A program made the translations under genes and the position numbers. This document shows, in pieces, positions 8,797 through 21,576 of a stretch of DNA of 25,459 bases. The DNA comes from Didymodactylos carnosus. Taxonomy: Eukaryota > Rotifera > Eurotatoria > Philodinida > Philodinidae. The DNA lies in assembly GCA_905250885.1 (NCBI GenBank), contig CAJNOQ010002239.1, positions 1 to 25,459 of the forward strand, given 5' to 3'. Below the pieces are notes generated by a model, which saw nothing but the letters and a program-made list of their open reading frames with translations, did no database searches and was not told where the DNA came from. Position 1 is the stretch's first letter; every line of letters begins with the position of its first letter.

Positions 8797-11700
8797 TTAT
8801 AAGTTAATTTCTATCTTATCAGTTTCTGTTACCATTCGAACATTTGGATAAACACTATGTAAAACAGTAACAATTTCTCCACAATAATATGTTGTTGATA
8901 ATACTAATGTTTTGAGATTCTTGCATTGTTGAATAAAATGACGAAATTTATCAGAAAATAACGATGATGGTATCAATGTTAACCCTAAATTTTCGGACGA
9001 TAATTGAAAGTTTAAATATGACACATTTAGTTTAGATTCAGCTGATAAAACAAAAAATTTTATCATATCATCAATTTTAAATTTATTCGAGGATAAATTA
9101 AGACGCTCAAGTGATTTCAATTTAACGATTGCTCTGAAAAGGAACACGTTCAACAGAAATTAATCCTAAATAAGAAAAAAAGAGCTTACTCAAATAATTC
9201 ATCGCCGGTAAGATCATTATTTGATAAATCCAAGTCACTCAAATTCATCTAAAATAAATTTTGTTAGGAGTCTGACAATGCCAGATATCAGTCTTATTTC
9301 TCTATAGCTGACAAGTTTTTGTTAGATTGGTTTTTATTTACCAGTGACTTTTGATCGCATAATACTTTAACTGCGCTACTGGTCAATTTGTTTTTTGACA
9401 GAGACAAAGATTTCAAATTATCTAGTGATAATTGTCCTAATTGTTCTAGTACTCTATCATCCAAATTGTTATCTAAAATGACACAAGTTCAAGCTAAATG
9501 ATTATCATAATATCTTGTTTATAATTTAAATACCAGATAGATTAATTAAATGAATAAACTTGAAATTTTCCAATGCAGTGAGTGCAAAAATGGCCTGATT
9601 TAATCTTAAACTCATACGTGATAAGCATAATTCGTACTTGTTAAAAAAGTTATTTAATGATGATTTGATATTTGAATAGGCAGCTAATAGAAAATTCATA
9701 GTTGAATAAAATGCTTTCATTTTCAGTTACTAAAACTCGACATACCAACATTGTTTGCTTTGCATGTTTGTTCGTACCAATTTGCTGGATTCTTTTCTGT
9801 GTATATCGCTTTAATCTAAACAAGCAAATAACTGTTTGTTAGTTTAAAATTCATTTTCTTACAAAAACTATACATCTGTATCATTTGAACTGAATGCATC
9901 TTGAATTATATCATCATCATACAAATCCCAACCTTTCTGATCATACAATGTTACATTACATGCTTGAATATGCCATTGATCGTATAATCTTTTCAAAACT
10001 TGATATGACAAATCTCTAATTGTAGCAGATGGTAATCTATAAATCACAAATAGAGCATAGTTTGAAGTTTGTAAACCACTGGATACTTACATTGGTATTC
10101 GAATTTTTCTGTCTTCCTCCTTTCTGTCGATTTTATTCGCTAGACAACGTATTATCCAAGATGATGAATTCTTCGTATTAGATGTGAATGGTGATGGTAA
10201 AATATTTGAGGGCATTACGACTGGCATATAAACAACATTACTATTCTTTTCTTCAGTAGATGATGATAAAATACTAATTGTTGATGGTGTTCGATATACG
10301 GCTAATGATTTATGTTCTTGTTCTAACTGAAATACAGGCGAACGCGGTGGTTTTATTTCTTCTTTCAAGTGTTGTTCATATTGTACTTCGTTATCAAAAT
10401 CATTAAACAGAGTGTCTGTTTCGTCAATCTTTTGTCGTTTATGAATATGATCGGATGATCGACGGTTCGATATAGGTTTTGTTGGAGAAGGTGATTCTGA
10501 CTGTCTCGTTGTGAAAGTTAATGATCTTTTTCGTTCCTCACATCTTTTTTTCCGTTTTGTTGTTCGATTAGGTGAACATGATGATGATGAAGAGGACGGA
10601 GACGATGAACGATGAATGATAATTGGCACGGAGTCAGGAACGGCCCAATCTTTATCTCTGATATTATATTCTTTCTCGCTAATTAATGGTGTCCTAGAAA
10701 TTGCTTGTATTGAATGCTGTTGAACAGAAAAAGATAATAACAAAAGATTTTATAAAAAATGACAGAAATATTAAAATAAAATGATTGGAGAAATATTTGC
10801 AGAAAAGTTATTCGATACTTCATTAATATAAATGATAGATGATCAGACGATTCTTAAGCACGGGTCGAGATGACAAAAGCTCTCTGTCCCTACACAGTTT
10901 TACTACATTACGCTTTTGATAAGAGCAGTTCTCCAAATGCTCTTTCTGGATTATTAAACCTCGGATATTCTGTTACTTTAACAAATCAATGGTCAAACAA
11001 CAAATAACTTATCGAGAAGTTAAACATCGTAATAAACATCAAACAGCGTATACTTTTGTTTTTGGAATAATAACACCAATATCATCATTTGTCTTGATTC
11101 CACGTCGAACATTATCCATAACAGATTTGAAACTCTGTTTATGAGGTATTCTTGGTGGTGAGTCCTTATCATAGATATCACCATCATCCTGCGTTTCTTC
11201 TGATCTATCCGATCTAGAAAAATAATCATTGAAAAGCTACTGTTTTCTTTTGGAAACTAATCTTACGTGGGTCGTCTATCAAAGGACACAGTATTCTCCA
11301 CTATCTTTTTGATTGTATAGTTTGGCTCTTTTTCTACAACAATAACAAACATTAATCATAATAGCTGAATTATAATATTCAATCGTATATTCAAACTTTT
11401 TATCAACTCCAGCATTTTGTTCTTCGTCTTTTCAAATTGTTCGGGATCAATTGATTCATATTTTTCTTGATAATCATTAAGATCATCTAATGCTGTGTAA
11501 TTCTACAAAGATAATCATCTTAATTAAAACAATTTACACTTTTAAATGTTTATACATACACCTAATCTTTTCTTTTCTGGTTTGGCACCATGTTCAAGTA
11601 AAAGTTCAATCACTGGTATATGACCATTTTCACATGCATCATGTAATGGTGTCAAGCAATCTTCATTTATCACGTTTACACTAGCATTTGAATTCAATAA

Positions 11701-14700
11701 ATATCTAACAATATCCACGTGTCCAAAATTGCATGCTTCATGAAGAGGATACCAACCACAATTATCTTGACAATTGACAGGATGCTAAAACGAAACAATA
11801 AAAATTGTCATAATTCTCTCCAAACAGAAACATATCAAAAAGCGAACAAGATGTTCTAATCTTGTCCACCCAGTTGACATATTGATTTACGAGTTACTCG
11901 ATGCTATCACCTTTTGCAATAGGACGGTTTTAATCATAAAATATGTATTTCTAAATTTACCCCATCATTAACAAGTTGTACAACTTTCTCATAATTTCCA
12001 TTTTGACAAGCAACATGTAGGGGATATTCACCTTTTCGATTCACAGGTTTGAATATTTTCTAAAACGTACAAATCGACTAACCATACAGAATCTCTGGAA
12101 AAAAAAATATAAACATACCGATTTTTGTGTTGATAAGCTAACTCGTTTTGATACAATTATGGTTTCTTCTTCATCCTCATCAATTAGATCATTCATTAGT
12201 GAATTCAAAATTGTTTCATCGTCTTCATCATCAGTTGTCACTGGCTGTGAGTCTTCATTATCACTTTCCGGCTGATCTGAACATCCGTTGCTGATATATT
12301 CAAAATCAGAACAGTTGTCCTCATTAATTGGTGGATCTAATTTTTTAATAAAATTGTTTATTTGTTTATCGTATTGTAAGGAAGGGTCTCGTTTTTGTAA
12401 TCGAATCAATAATGCCATTGTTTCACGCTAAATGGGATAAAAATAAGAGGCCAAGTCTCCGAAATAAAAAGTAATTCCAAAGCATTTACAATTAGCGATT
12501 TGCTTTTTGACGATTTAGCTATTTCAAATGCTCGTTCGATTGTCTCCAAACGTTCAGTTAAACTAATCTTTAATCGATATTCACATTTGATTATTTCAAC
12601 TAGCGCATCGCATATCTAAAGTGAAAAATTAGTCAAATTAACTTTTTACGTAATAAATCAAAAGATTATTTGAATAATTCTTGAACATTACATTTTAAGC
12701 TATGAATAAATTGAGCCAAAACAAAATTCATTTCACAAATGAGAGTTTTGTATTTTTTGAGTACAAAGAATATCTGTGATTATTAGAGAAAGATTTAAAT
12801 TTTAGATTTTTGATATATAAGATAAGATATAAGTTTTTAAATATATAAGATTTTTATTTTAATATACGTACTTTAGTTTCCGATTGTGGTATTGTAACTA
12901 GATAGCTTAATTCTCGACGAAAATAATCCATTGCATTTTGCCATTCATGAAGTTTCATACATGACAATCCTAGAGATGAATAAATTGTAGCCATTTGTTT
13001 TTCATTTAAATCTACTTCTTGCGCATGTTTTAACTAAAATAAAGTTATGATTGATAAAAAACATACGTATTCTTTACAACAATAAATTGCTGCAGAATAA
13101 TTCTATCTGTGTGAGATTTAGTAGTTGTTCGCAATTTGTTTAAGGATGGTATTATCGTTGCCTACTTGTTTTGAATAATAATCTTTTGCTAATTCATATT
13201 TTTTCAAATCTGAATATATATCGCCGATTTTTTCTGCTAAACGCAATTTTTTCTTTATATCTGTTTCACTTTTATACGTATCTATTATACCATTTAAAAG
13301 TCTTTGTACTAAAAATGATAAAAAAGATAAAGAAAAGAGTATTTCTGATTTTTTTGTCTTTTCTTACCACAAGCTAATTGATGTTGCATATTTTCTTTGA
13401 CTAAAGCACTTATTGTCGACGGTTTATAAACTTTTAAGAAATAATCTTTCGCAGCTGCATAATCGTCAAATAGAATTAATAACTTAAGAAGAGAAAAGAT
13501 TTCAAAGAATATGATTTACGAAGGAGCAAAGACGAATCTTACATTTGCTGCGTCAATTAACGTTGTACCATAAAGAACATAATCTTCTAAACGTTTATAA
13601 TAATCAAGAGCCTGTTCTAATGCATAAACAATTTCTACTTTTTTTTGTAAAAAATTTGAATACGTCTGATAATATGATGCAAGAGCGAAATATAAACGAC
13701 CTAGTTCACGTTTCATTTCAAACTTTCTAAACAAAATTAAAAGTAAACAATCGAATTAGAAGTTCTTCATGCTAATCAGTGTTAGTTAAACGCAACTGCA
13801 AATGTTTTTATTTAATCATTGTACAAAAAGCAAATGAAAGTCTAAATGTAAAACTCACTTTGCCAATGTAAGAGCATCGTTAACGAGTTTTCGTATTTTA
13901 TGCAAACTTGATGATGAATTATCAGTTGAATACTTTTCGTTGATCGCATTTGCTAAAACATCAGAAAGTCTAAACAAAACGATATTTTCTCGTGATCTTA
14001 GTTTTCTTTTGCTTCTTACCCCAGTTATAGGGGACTCTCGCTCTTTGTGCTGTGTGTGTTTATTGTACATACCCATATTGATATAAGTACGAACACGTCT
14101 AAGTGCTAAATCTTTTTCATAATCTTTATCGCTCATAAATTCATTGTTTCTTCTCTTCGATTTCAGGCCCATTTTTTTCTTTTCTTCTACATGTAATTTA
14201 TCTAATTTTTCAATTGTCAATAAACTGTTGTAGGCAGCATCATATGAACGATTAAAAGTCTCTTGTAAAAGTTTTTCATCATCACATAGAATATCTTCTT
14301 GCATGTATTCATACCAACGAAGATAAAGTACAGCTAGAGATGTAAATGCTCGTTCTGTTTCATCATCATTTGCTTGTTCTTGTGCACACTTCAAATATTC
14401 TTTGAACGAAGATTCAGCTAATCGAAATTTATTCTTTTCAACATAACAATCACCAATTCGTCGCAATGATAGGAGAATATCATCTTCCAAATTATTATCC
14501 TGAGCAGTTTTTAACTCGTATTCAAATTGTTCTAGTGCCTCATCGTGTTTTCCTTGACACAAAAATAATAACTGTAAATTATCATAGACTATGCAACTGA
14601 TTCTTATGCATACCTTGCTGAAAATACTCCATACCAAGCTCATCAATAGCATCAGTTAAGTTTTGTGGATCAATTTTTAATGTATTTTTTGCTTTATTTA

Positions 14701-14804
14701 CTCTTCTCTCCAGTTCTTAAAGAAAACAAAAACCGAATCTTAGCTAGAATTGATTTTATCAGCATCAACTTACGTTTGAGTTTTTTATCATCTATAGAAT
14801 CCAT
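8797..14804 (-). CDS. TONSL: Tonsoku-like protein (TONSL), replication-coupled DNA repair scaffold; 21 exons
   Basis: Minus-strand exons: 14804-14774, 14715-14614, 14552-13859, 13726-13543, 13482-13368, 13308-13166, 13033-12872, 12615-12490, 12427-12119, 12059-11961, 11784-11560, 11502-11397, 11333-11267, 11213-11054, 10716-10091, 10036-9874, 9815-9746, 9683-9534, 9472-9342, 9248-9190, 9133-8797. All junctions are GT/AG and in phase, giving 4059 nt or 1352 aa, close to human TONSL (1378 aa). Domains: TPR helices about 35-500; acidic stretch about 550-605; ankyrin repeats about 623-730 with GWYPLHEACN (W666, E671, N674); Ser-rich basic linker 842-1049; ubiquitin-like segment about 1050-1104; leucine-rich repeats about 1150-1352. 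In known TONSL the TPR/ankyrin scaffold works with MMS22L to load RAD51 at damaged forks, and the ankyrin domain reads unmethylated H4K20; the W/E/N residues fit that pocket. The start ATG is the first in a short coding exon. Uncertainties are a possible extra 99-nt intron in exon 3 and the exact exon 12 donor. Confidence 0.92.
10717..11053 (-). other. Longest TONSL intron (337 nt)
   Basis: The interval runs from GTATAC after the exon ending IIPKTK to TTCAACAG before HSIQAIS. It is several times longer than the other introns, which are mostly 53-70 nt. Only intron 7 (12871-12616, 256 nt) is comparable. No ORF or RNA motif is recognisable inside. A missed small exon is possible but not required by the phase. 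Confidence 0.6.
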
Positions 14805-15020
14805 TGTTTGATAAACGATAACTGGAACAATATGAAAAAAGTGATAAAGTTTTTGCTTTACTCAAAACGTGTCCAGATTTCTCTCCAGAAATTCTATTTA
14901 CGACCTTTCATTAGCGAACGAAACTGCACGCTACTTATGTTAAGCTTCTCGTACACAATTTTAGTAAGCAAGATTAGTACTATACTAGGATTGCCGCTTC
15001 AGTAAAAAAGTAAGATACTA

Positions 15021-15235
15021 TCAATTCATAACTAGCAAATTTAGATCTTTATTTGTAAAAAGTAAATTAATTGTTGAATTAAAAAAATTTGAAATATCTA
15101 TATTGACATATGTATGAATCCATAGTTCACAATTATCATCCAATAATTTCCCTGTTACAAAAAATAATGAATAAAAATGACATACAAAAGAAGCGCAATG
15201 ATATACAAATTCAGACACTGATTGATGTATTGCTC
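15021..15235 (-). pseudogene. Possible orphan terminal exon, unidentified
   Basis: On the minus strand an acceptor-like TTTTTGTAACAG precedes GKLLDDNCELWIHTYVNIDI and an open frame ending TGA at 15023-15021. The same frame is open further upstream (SEFVYHCASF). The composition looks coding, but no upstream exons were found between here and 15780. It may be the remains of a lost gene or a chance ORF. Confidence 0.25.
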
Positions 15236-15785
15236 TATGCAGGCTAAGCGGCTGTTTTCTTAGAATAAAGTACTAAAAGTTACCTAGCGTCATCTACTTT
15301 GATCAGACATCTCAGCGACAATAGCTAGCTCATTTACTCCTTTTTAAACGACATATCAAAATTAGTCAGATTCAACACTGACAGGAAGAAACTATTTTAG
15401 AAAATCGTTGTATGTATGATCAACAAGATTTTCGAAGTTATTGAGCATTTTCGTTAAACTTGATCAAAAACAGAAATTATCCAGGTAAGGTAAAACAATG
15501 AGAAAAATAAATTGTACATTCTCAATCGAAATACGCGATTATTATTCTCGGCGTTAACAAAATCTTGTCCTTAAAGATCTTATGCATTTTAAAAAAACTG
15601 AAAATATCAACAGTAAAACAAATATTTTCCTTTTTTTAATATTTTCGACTCACTGCACATGATACTGAAATCTTAAAGCAAACAAAGTTCAGTTTCGAAA
15701 ATGCTTTTCTACAAAAATATAACACTTAAATTCTCTACGAAACCATATATATTGTATTATAAAATGTCCTTTTGATCAAATTTAA

Positions 15786-15980
15786 AATAGCGGCCTCCAT
15801 GCAAAAAACGTTTTTTATCAGCATTACATGGGTACATATCAATGCCGTGCTTTGAACCAGTACGACACCTTTTTGGGCATCGGAAAAGATTTCAATGTTG
15901 CATTGATAAAAACCATGGCGGCATCGATGAGGATCGACAAGATTCAGCGCCTGCTGGACACCGGTACCATGCGCGACTAG
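15786..15980 (+). other. GC-rich open stretch, gene fragment of unknown origin
   Basis: The frame is open from after TAA (15783-15785) to TAG at 15978-15980, 64 codons, with no ATG until about a quarter of the way in. It reads YQHYMGTYQCRALNQYDTF, then IGKDFN, KTMAASMRIDKIQRLLDTG, MRD. The second half uses GC-ending codons (CGC CTG CTG GAC ACC), which contrasts with the AT-rich codons of every other gene in the window. It looks like a fragment of a protein-coding gene, possibly foreign. I do not recognise the family. Confidence 0.35.
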
Positions 15981-16330
15981 AAAAAAAATGTTTTATTTGC
16001 CAAAATCTCTGTTTGTTTGTTTAGAAAATTCATACTATAGATCTTATAGGTCAGAGAGGGGCAGACATAAAATAATTTTCTTCTCGTAACTCTATGTGTG
16101 ATAGTCTCAAAAATTCATTATCAGGCAATCTTAGTTATATTCGTTTTTTGTCATAGTGCATGTGCTTTCGACTAGACGAACAAATATTTTTAAAAAACAA
16201 AGGTTGTTGTTAACTTGATTTATGTTCTCGTCAGCTAATGGTGAAGAACAGACAGAATGACTAACTGTACAGTCTAGCTGAACTTTGGAATGTAAATATA
16301 TCTCTCTTCTTGAATATTCTGAAGATCATC

Positions 16331-16338
16331 TATAAAAA
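16331..16338 (+). promoter_or_regulatory. TATA box of the DUF4139-type gene
   Basis: TATAAAAA lies 75 bp upstream of the ATG at 16413 in an otherwise mixed sequence, a suitable distance for a short 5' UTR. No other promoter element is evident. Confidence 0.55.
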
Positions 16339-16412
16339 CCAACAATTTTCCTTTTTCAAACCATATTTTGTCAAGCTGAAAGTATTGATCATATATTCAT
16401 CTTGACTCAAAA

Positions 16413-17902
16413 ATGTTTCGTTTGTACACTTTTCTTCTCTGCGTTCTAATATCACAAGCACGTTTTATTCGTTTTTATGACGATTTTGGTGAAGTGTTTC
16501 GCAATATACCAGATGAAAATCGTCTCACATTTAACAGTCGTGAATGGTCATTGATTAATGGTGATTCAATTTCAATTTTAAATGTCGAAAATCTCGAACG
16601 TGATTTTGTTTACCACACATTTCCCAATTTTGATGTTGAAGGTACACGTTATCTATATCGTCGTCATATAAAACAAGATGAACCTGTGGAAATTGAATTG
16701 GTACGTGCTGCCGATCGTCTGTTTCGTTATGTTAGCCAACCAACTCGTTATTTTTATTTACCATCATTTGATAACGCATTATTAGAATATTTGGAACACC
16801 CACCGAGAGCACCGTTTTACGAAGTCAAGTTTACATATAATCAAACATTAAATAAATATGAATTATCACATGATGCAAATCTTCAATTATTATTTAAAAC
16901 ATCACCAATTTTGACATATATTGATAAATCATTTTCATGGGCACCAAGATATACACTTGACATGTATAGTTTTGACAATGGAAGATTTATGGCATGGGCA
17001 AATTTGGTGAACAATGGTGAAAAAAATGTTAGAATGGAACGAGCAGAACTGAATGCTGGTAAATAAAAAAACAACATTCGTTTTCGGGACTTAAAAGACA
17101 CACACTCTTACTCTCCTTATTGAAAATGATACTTGCAGCTTTCTCTATTATGACATGTTATTAATGTGTCTTTTCTGTTTTAGGTGATATCAAATTGTTG
17201 AATAGAGTATCTGTAGATAGCTCGCGTTCTGGAATGATGGCGATGGCGTTCGCTAGCCCTATCAAAAGCGATCCAATTGTTGTTCAAGAAAGTGGCGAAC
17301 TATATGGTACATACGTCTACAATATTAATCAACCGATTCAACTGGAACCAAAATGTACAGTATCAGTACCATTTATCAAACCACAAGTACAAATTAAACG
17401 TTTTGCACTTTATTCAACATCATTTACAACTGTAAATTCTAAAGACAAATTATGCAAATGTTATCGATTGAAAAGTGATAAGTTTATTCCTAAAGGAGTT
17501 TTATCTATTCGTGAACAAGGTCGTATTGTGGGTGAAGTAGCAGTGCCAGATATCAGCGCAGGAGAAGAATATGATGTTGAATTAGGGAAAGATGCTGACA
17601 TTGGATTTTATCGTCAAATTAGCATTGAATCAGCATCAAAAGAACAAACAGTGTACAAAGTTGAAGTAACACTTGAGAATAAAAAATCACATGATATTTT
17701 CGTGAAATTTCAAGAAAAACTTTTTGGTAAATATTCAGTGGATAAAATATCAACAACATTATTACAACAGGCATTAAATACAGATTTGATTTTGAAAGGA
17801 AATGAATTGACTGGAAAATTCCTATTAGATCAAAATACGAAGAAAGTAATAAGATTTGAAGTAACAATTCAACATGAAACAAGTGGTTACAAACCGTATT
17901 AG
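16413..17902 (+). CDS. Secreted DUF4139-type protein (two exons, 454 aa)
   Basis: Exon 1 is 16413-17058 and exon 2 is 17184-17902; the 125-nt intron (GTAAAT...TTTTAG) is phase 1 and the junction reads ELNAGDIKLL. The spliced product is 454 aa. The N-terminus MFRLYTFLLCVLISQA is a clear signal peptide with likely cleavage after SQA, and no other membrane segment is seen. The centre carries the DUF4139-like pattern SFSWAPRYTLDMYS followed by FMAWANLVNNGEKNV, a beta-rich region found in eukaryotic and bacterial proteins of unknown biochemical function. The C-terminal part is beta-strand-like with few cysteines (CKCYR). An AATAAA at 18015-18020 is a plausible polyadenylation signal. The family call comes from motif memory rather than search. 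A role outside the cell or in the secretory path is inferred only from the signal peptide. Confidence 0.8.
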
Positions 17903-19416
17903 AAAAACACTCCTTTTCATTCTTTTTTTATCTTCGCATTTGACTGTATACAGTAACTGAAAGTTATACATATATTTTTTTTCTATTATTTTATTCTAAA
18001 TAACCAAATACATAAATAAACATACGGAAATTTGGAAGGTCAGAACGAATGTTTGCTCAAAAAGCATAACCAGGTGCGATTCATTCGATGTTTTAGCTTC
18101 ACCTAAGAGATTCACAAATTATTCCAGCTTTGAAAGGAGAATAGCCAAGAAAATCATTTTTCCACGTGTGCTTGTGAGCACCAATGCCGAATATTTCTTT
18201 TTCCTGAGGACTGGTACGAGTTTTTGATGTTCTTTCTGGCATCTGTGCACACCGGTGTCCTACTAGTGATGAAAAAATCTTTTTAGTAGATCGAAAAAGC
18301 GTTAGTATTGGTAATATAACTATTGGTAATACTAATCGAAAAAGCCGAGAAAATGATAAACACTCGACCAAATATTTTTCTTTTGCCTTATCAGCACGGG
18401 TGTGCACCAGTACCATCCAAAAAGTTCGCTTCGCACAGTACGCCTCAGTACCAAAATTTTGTTTTTAATCACCGCTGTGTTTTGCCAACTTCTGGCGATA
18501 TAAAAACACCACAGTATACTTTTGATATTTTGAATGTCTTTCTGACTTCATATTTTCCTTCTCATACGAGAAGTGCCGATACAGTGCCGCATTATTTGGG
18601 CATGACAATGTGGTACTGATGCCAGTCAGTGCCGCACTCTAATTAATACAAAATTACTGAAAGCAATGATAACAAAAAAAAACTAATTAGTGATTAAATA
18701 AATTCCAGTGCCTCACTTTTCCAGAAGATATATATATATCGGCACTCCTTGGTACCAGTGTAAGCCGTGCACTTTTTTTCTGGTGCAGCACTAAAATATT
18801 TTTTATAGGGTAGTGTGTATGTGCTATACGGGCAATATCTCCCTCAATTGGGATAATAAACTGCATGTATGTATTTTCGCTCAAACTCCCATCTCTCAAA
18901 AACGTCAGGATGCTCAAATGGATATGAAATTGATATAATAAGCATCGCACTTAGTAAAATTATGTTGATGGGGGTTTTAACGAATCAGAGCTCTTGTTGG
19001 ATCACATTTTCTTTGTTTATCGATGTATATTATTCTGATTCATTTTGAATTTTCTTTAATTAGAAAGATCACCATTACACCGGGATAAAACGTTAGTATT
19101 CATGAGTACTCATATGCGTGATCACATGATACGTATACTGTGCTCTGAGGGACACGTTATTTTTTGAAGAAGAGAAAGAGAGAGAGAGCGTATAAGACAG
19201 AACACACGTGAAAACACAAGAAAAAAATGTTTCTCTTTTCTCTTCTAAATCAAATACATATAGAATCTACTCGAACCTCTTTGTTTCGCTTTCTCTTCCA
19301 TGATTCATCCTGTGACTCGCATGTGTCTAACAGGACGACACATATGAAAAATCTCGTTTTACACTGTAGATGTCAAACAATTTCTAGTTCCTCCTTTTCT
19401 CTTTTTTTTTTCGTAC
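17903..19416. other. Intergenic region upstream of the polyubiquitin gene
   Basis: No supported gene. ORFs of 87-105 codons on both strands lack motifs. The region includes short inverted and direct repeats (18245-18407), many GTGCC/GGCAC words between 18380 and 18780, and a GAGA-rich run at 19166-19189 upstream of the ubiquitin promoter. Confidence 0.5.
18245..18407. repeat. Cluster of short inverted and direct repeats
   Basis: GTGCACACCGGTG (18245-18257) is mirrored by the complement of GTGCACACCCGTG (18395-18407), 12 of 13 matching. Inside, TCGAAAAAGC occurs at 18291-18300 and 18336-18345, and TATTGGTAATA at 18306-18316 and 18321-18331. The arrangement suggests a small decayed mobile unit of about 163 bp, but flanking duplications are not clear. 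Confidence 0.4.
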
Positions 19417-19425
19417 TATATAAAG
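19417..19425 (+). promoter_or_regulatory. TATA box of the polyubiquitin gene
   Basis: TATATAAAG lies about 140 bp upstream of the first exon-intron boundary of the 5' UTR and about 200 bp upstream of the ATG. A pyrimidine-rich run (19395-19412) precedes it. I looked for heat-shock elements (alternating nGAAn/nTTCn) and found only imperfect matches, so no stress regulation is claimed. Confidence 0.6.
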
Positions 19426-19557
19426 AGATGTAGAACACTTATTCTTCATTACAATCTCGAAAATCGTACGCTATTGTTAACGTTCGCTTTTTGCACTTTC
19501 AAAATAATTTTAAACTTACACACGTCTAACTTATTCGACTTAATTGATTCTAAACAA

Positions 19558-20546
<989 letters not shown>

Positions 20547-20569
20547 AAGGACTGATTACCAGAAATAAC

Positions 20570-20575
20570 AATAAA
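20570..20575 (+). terminator. Polyadenylation signal of the polyubiquitin gene
   Basis: AATAAA lies 24 nt after the stop codon. A second AATAAA overlaps the stop itself (20542-20547). The downstream copy is the likelier signal because a T-rich stretch (20590-20605) follows it at the usual distance. Confidence 0.55.
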
Positions 20576-21576
20576 TTATTAATATGTAAACATTTGTCTT
20601 TTTTCATTAGTCGTATTTTTGTCTTTGGCTTATTCTTTTCTTAATATCTGTATGAAGTTCCAACAGGTTTTTTTGTACCGAAGTTCTGATTATGGTCATG
20701 TTTTATGGTATAATAAAAAGAATTTAATGTGAAAAAATAAATTAGAAAGGCGAGCTTAAACGTTATTGAGAAACGGGAAGGGATTTGAACTAGCAACACT
20801 TGTGATAGTTTAAAAAAAGGATCAGCGATTGCCGTTTCAATCGTTGCAGGCAAGCTGTCGTGACAAACACGTCAAATGCACGATGAAATACTTTTGATGC
20901 TTCGTGATTGTTAGATAAGTATCTTTGTACATTTCTCTGGTGCAAGAGTAAGAAAATAATTGAGAATGGTTTTCGCGATTCTGTTTATTAGTAAATTGTA
21001 TGCGCCAAAACTATTCCAGTCTCTTGAGTTTGTTCCATTCGTTTGTTAGAGAATGATTATTCGATGAATTGATACCCACGTTTTATTTCAGTGAAAAATC
21101 TTTTGTTCATTGCTCTGTCGTATGAAGACGTCTGTTCTTTTAAAAACTAATTGTCTCTTTTCCATCCAAGCTAAACTAATAATATCCGTGACTAAATAAC
21201 CTCAATGTTAGCAAACAGTAGCATCACATCCTAGTAAACAATAGCATTGATATTGATCAACGTTTACCTAGACAATTATATTTATCAGAACACGTCGTTA
21301 TATTCAAAAAAACCGATGAAAGATTAAAACAAGCAGAGACTTAGATTCCAGATACATGCGCACGTGCTGATGAAATAAAGAGATATAATTGTTCATTTAA
21401 TATTCGTTTGCTGCACGGTCCTGTAAAAACAAATTTACATGAAGAAAAAAATAAAGTTCATGCACAGTCACAGATAATGACTCTGTCAAATGATCCAATG
21501 ATATTCACAAATAATCAGAATAATATCCAATTCTATCTAGTTGCTTGTTTATACTCTCCTCTAGAAGGTTGCGAAT
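20576..21576. other. No gene recognised
   Basis: The stretch contains a tRNA-like but non-folding segment near 20776-20850 (minus strand) and a 110-codon ORF from 21408 that runs into the MITE and has no motif. Nothing else is supported. Confidence 0.4.

Larger units (their letters stand above)
14805..16412. other. Intergenic region between divergent TONSL and the DUF4139-type gene
   Basis: AT-rich non-coding sequence serves as upstream region for both flanking genes. Besides the two low-confidence coding-like stretches listed separately (15021-15235 and 15786-15980), no ORF, repeat or motif is supported. No TATA box close to the TONSL start was identified. Confidence 0.5.

Noticed and set aside
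15842..16024. 60-codon ORF beginning MPCFEPV
   Set aside because: It is a shadow frame of the more protein-like open frame at 15786-15980.
18099..18619. Two ORFs of about 100 codons on opposite strands
   Set aside because: They overlap the repeat cluster, lack motifs and have no splice or promoter context.
19140..19460. Heat-shock elements upstream of polyubiquitin
   Set aside because: Only imperfect GAA/TTC spacings were found; none form three alternating nGAAn units.
20776..20850. tRNA-like segment on the minus strand (GAAACGG ... GTTCAAATCCC ... CCGTTTC)
   Set aside because: The outer 7-bp stem and a B-box-like word are present, but the T stem and anticodon stem do not pair and no convincing anticodon loop forms. 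At best it is a tRNA-derived relic.
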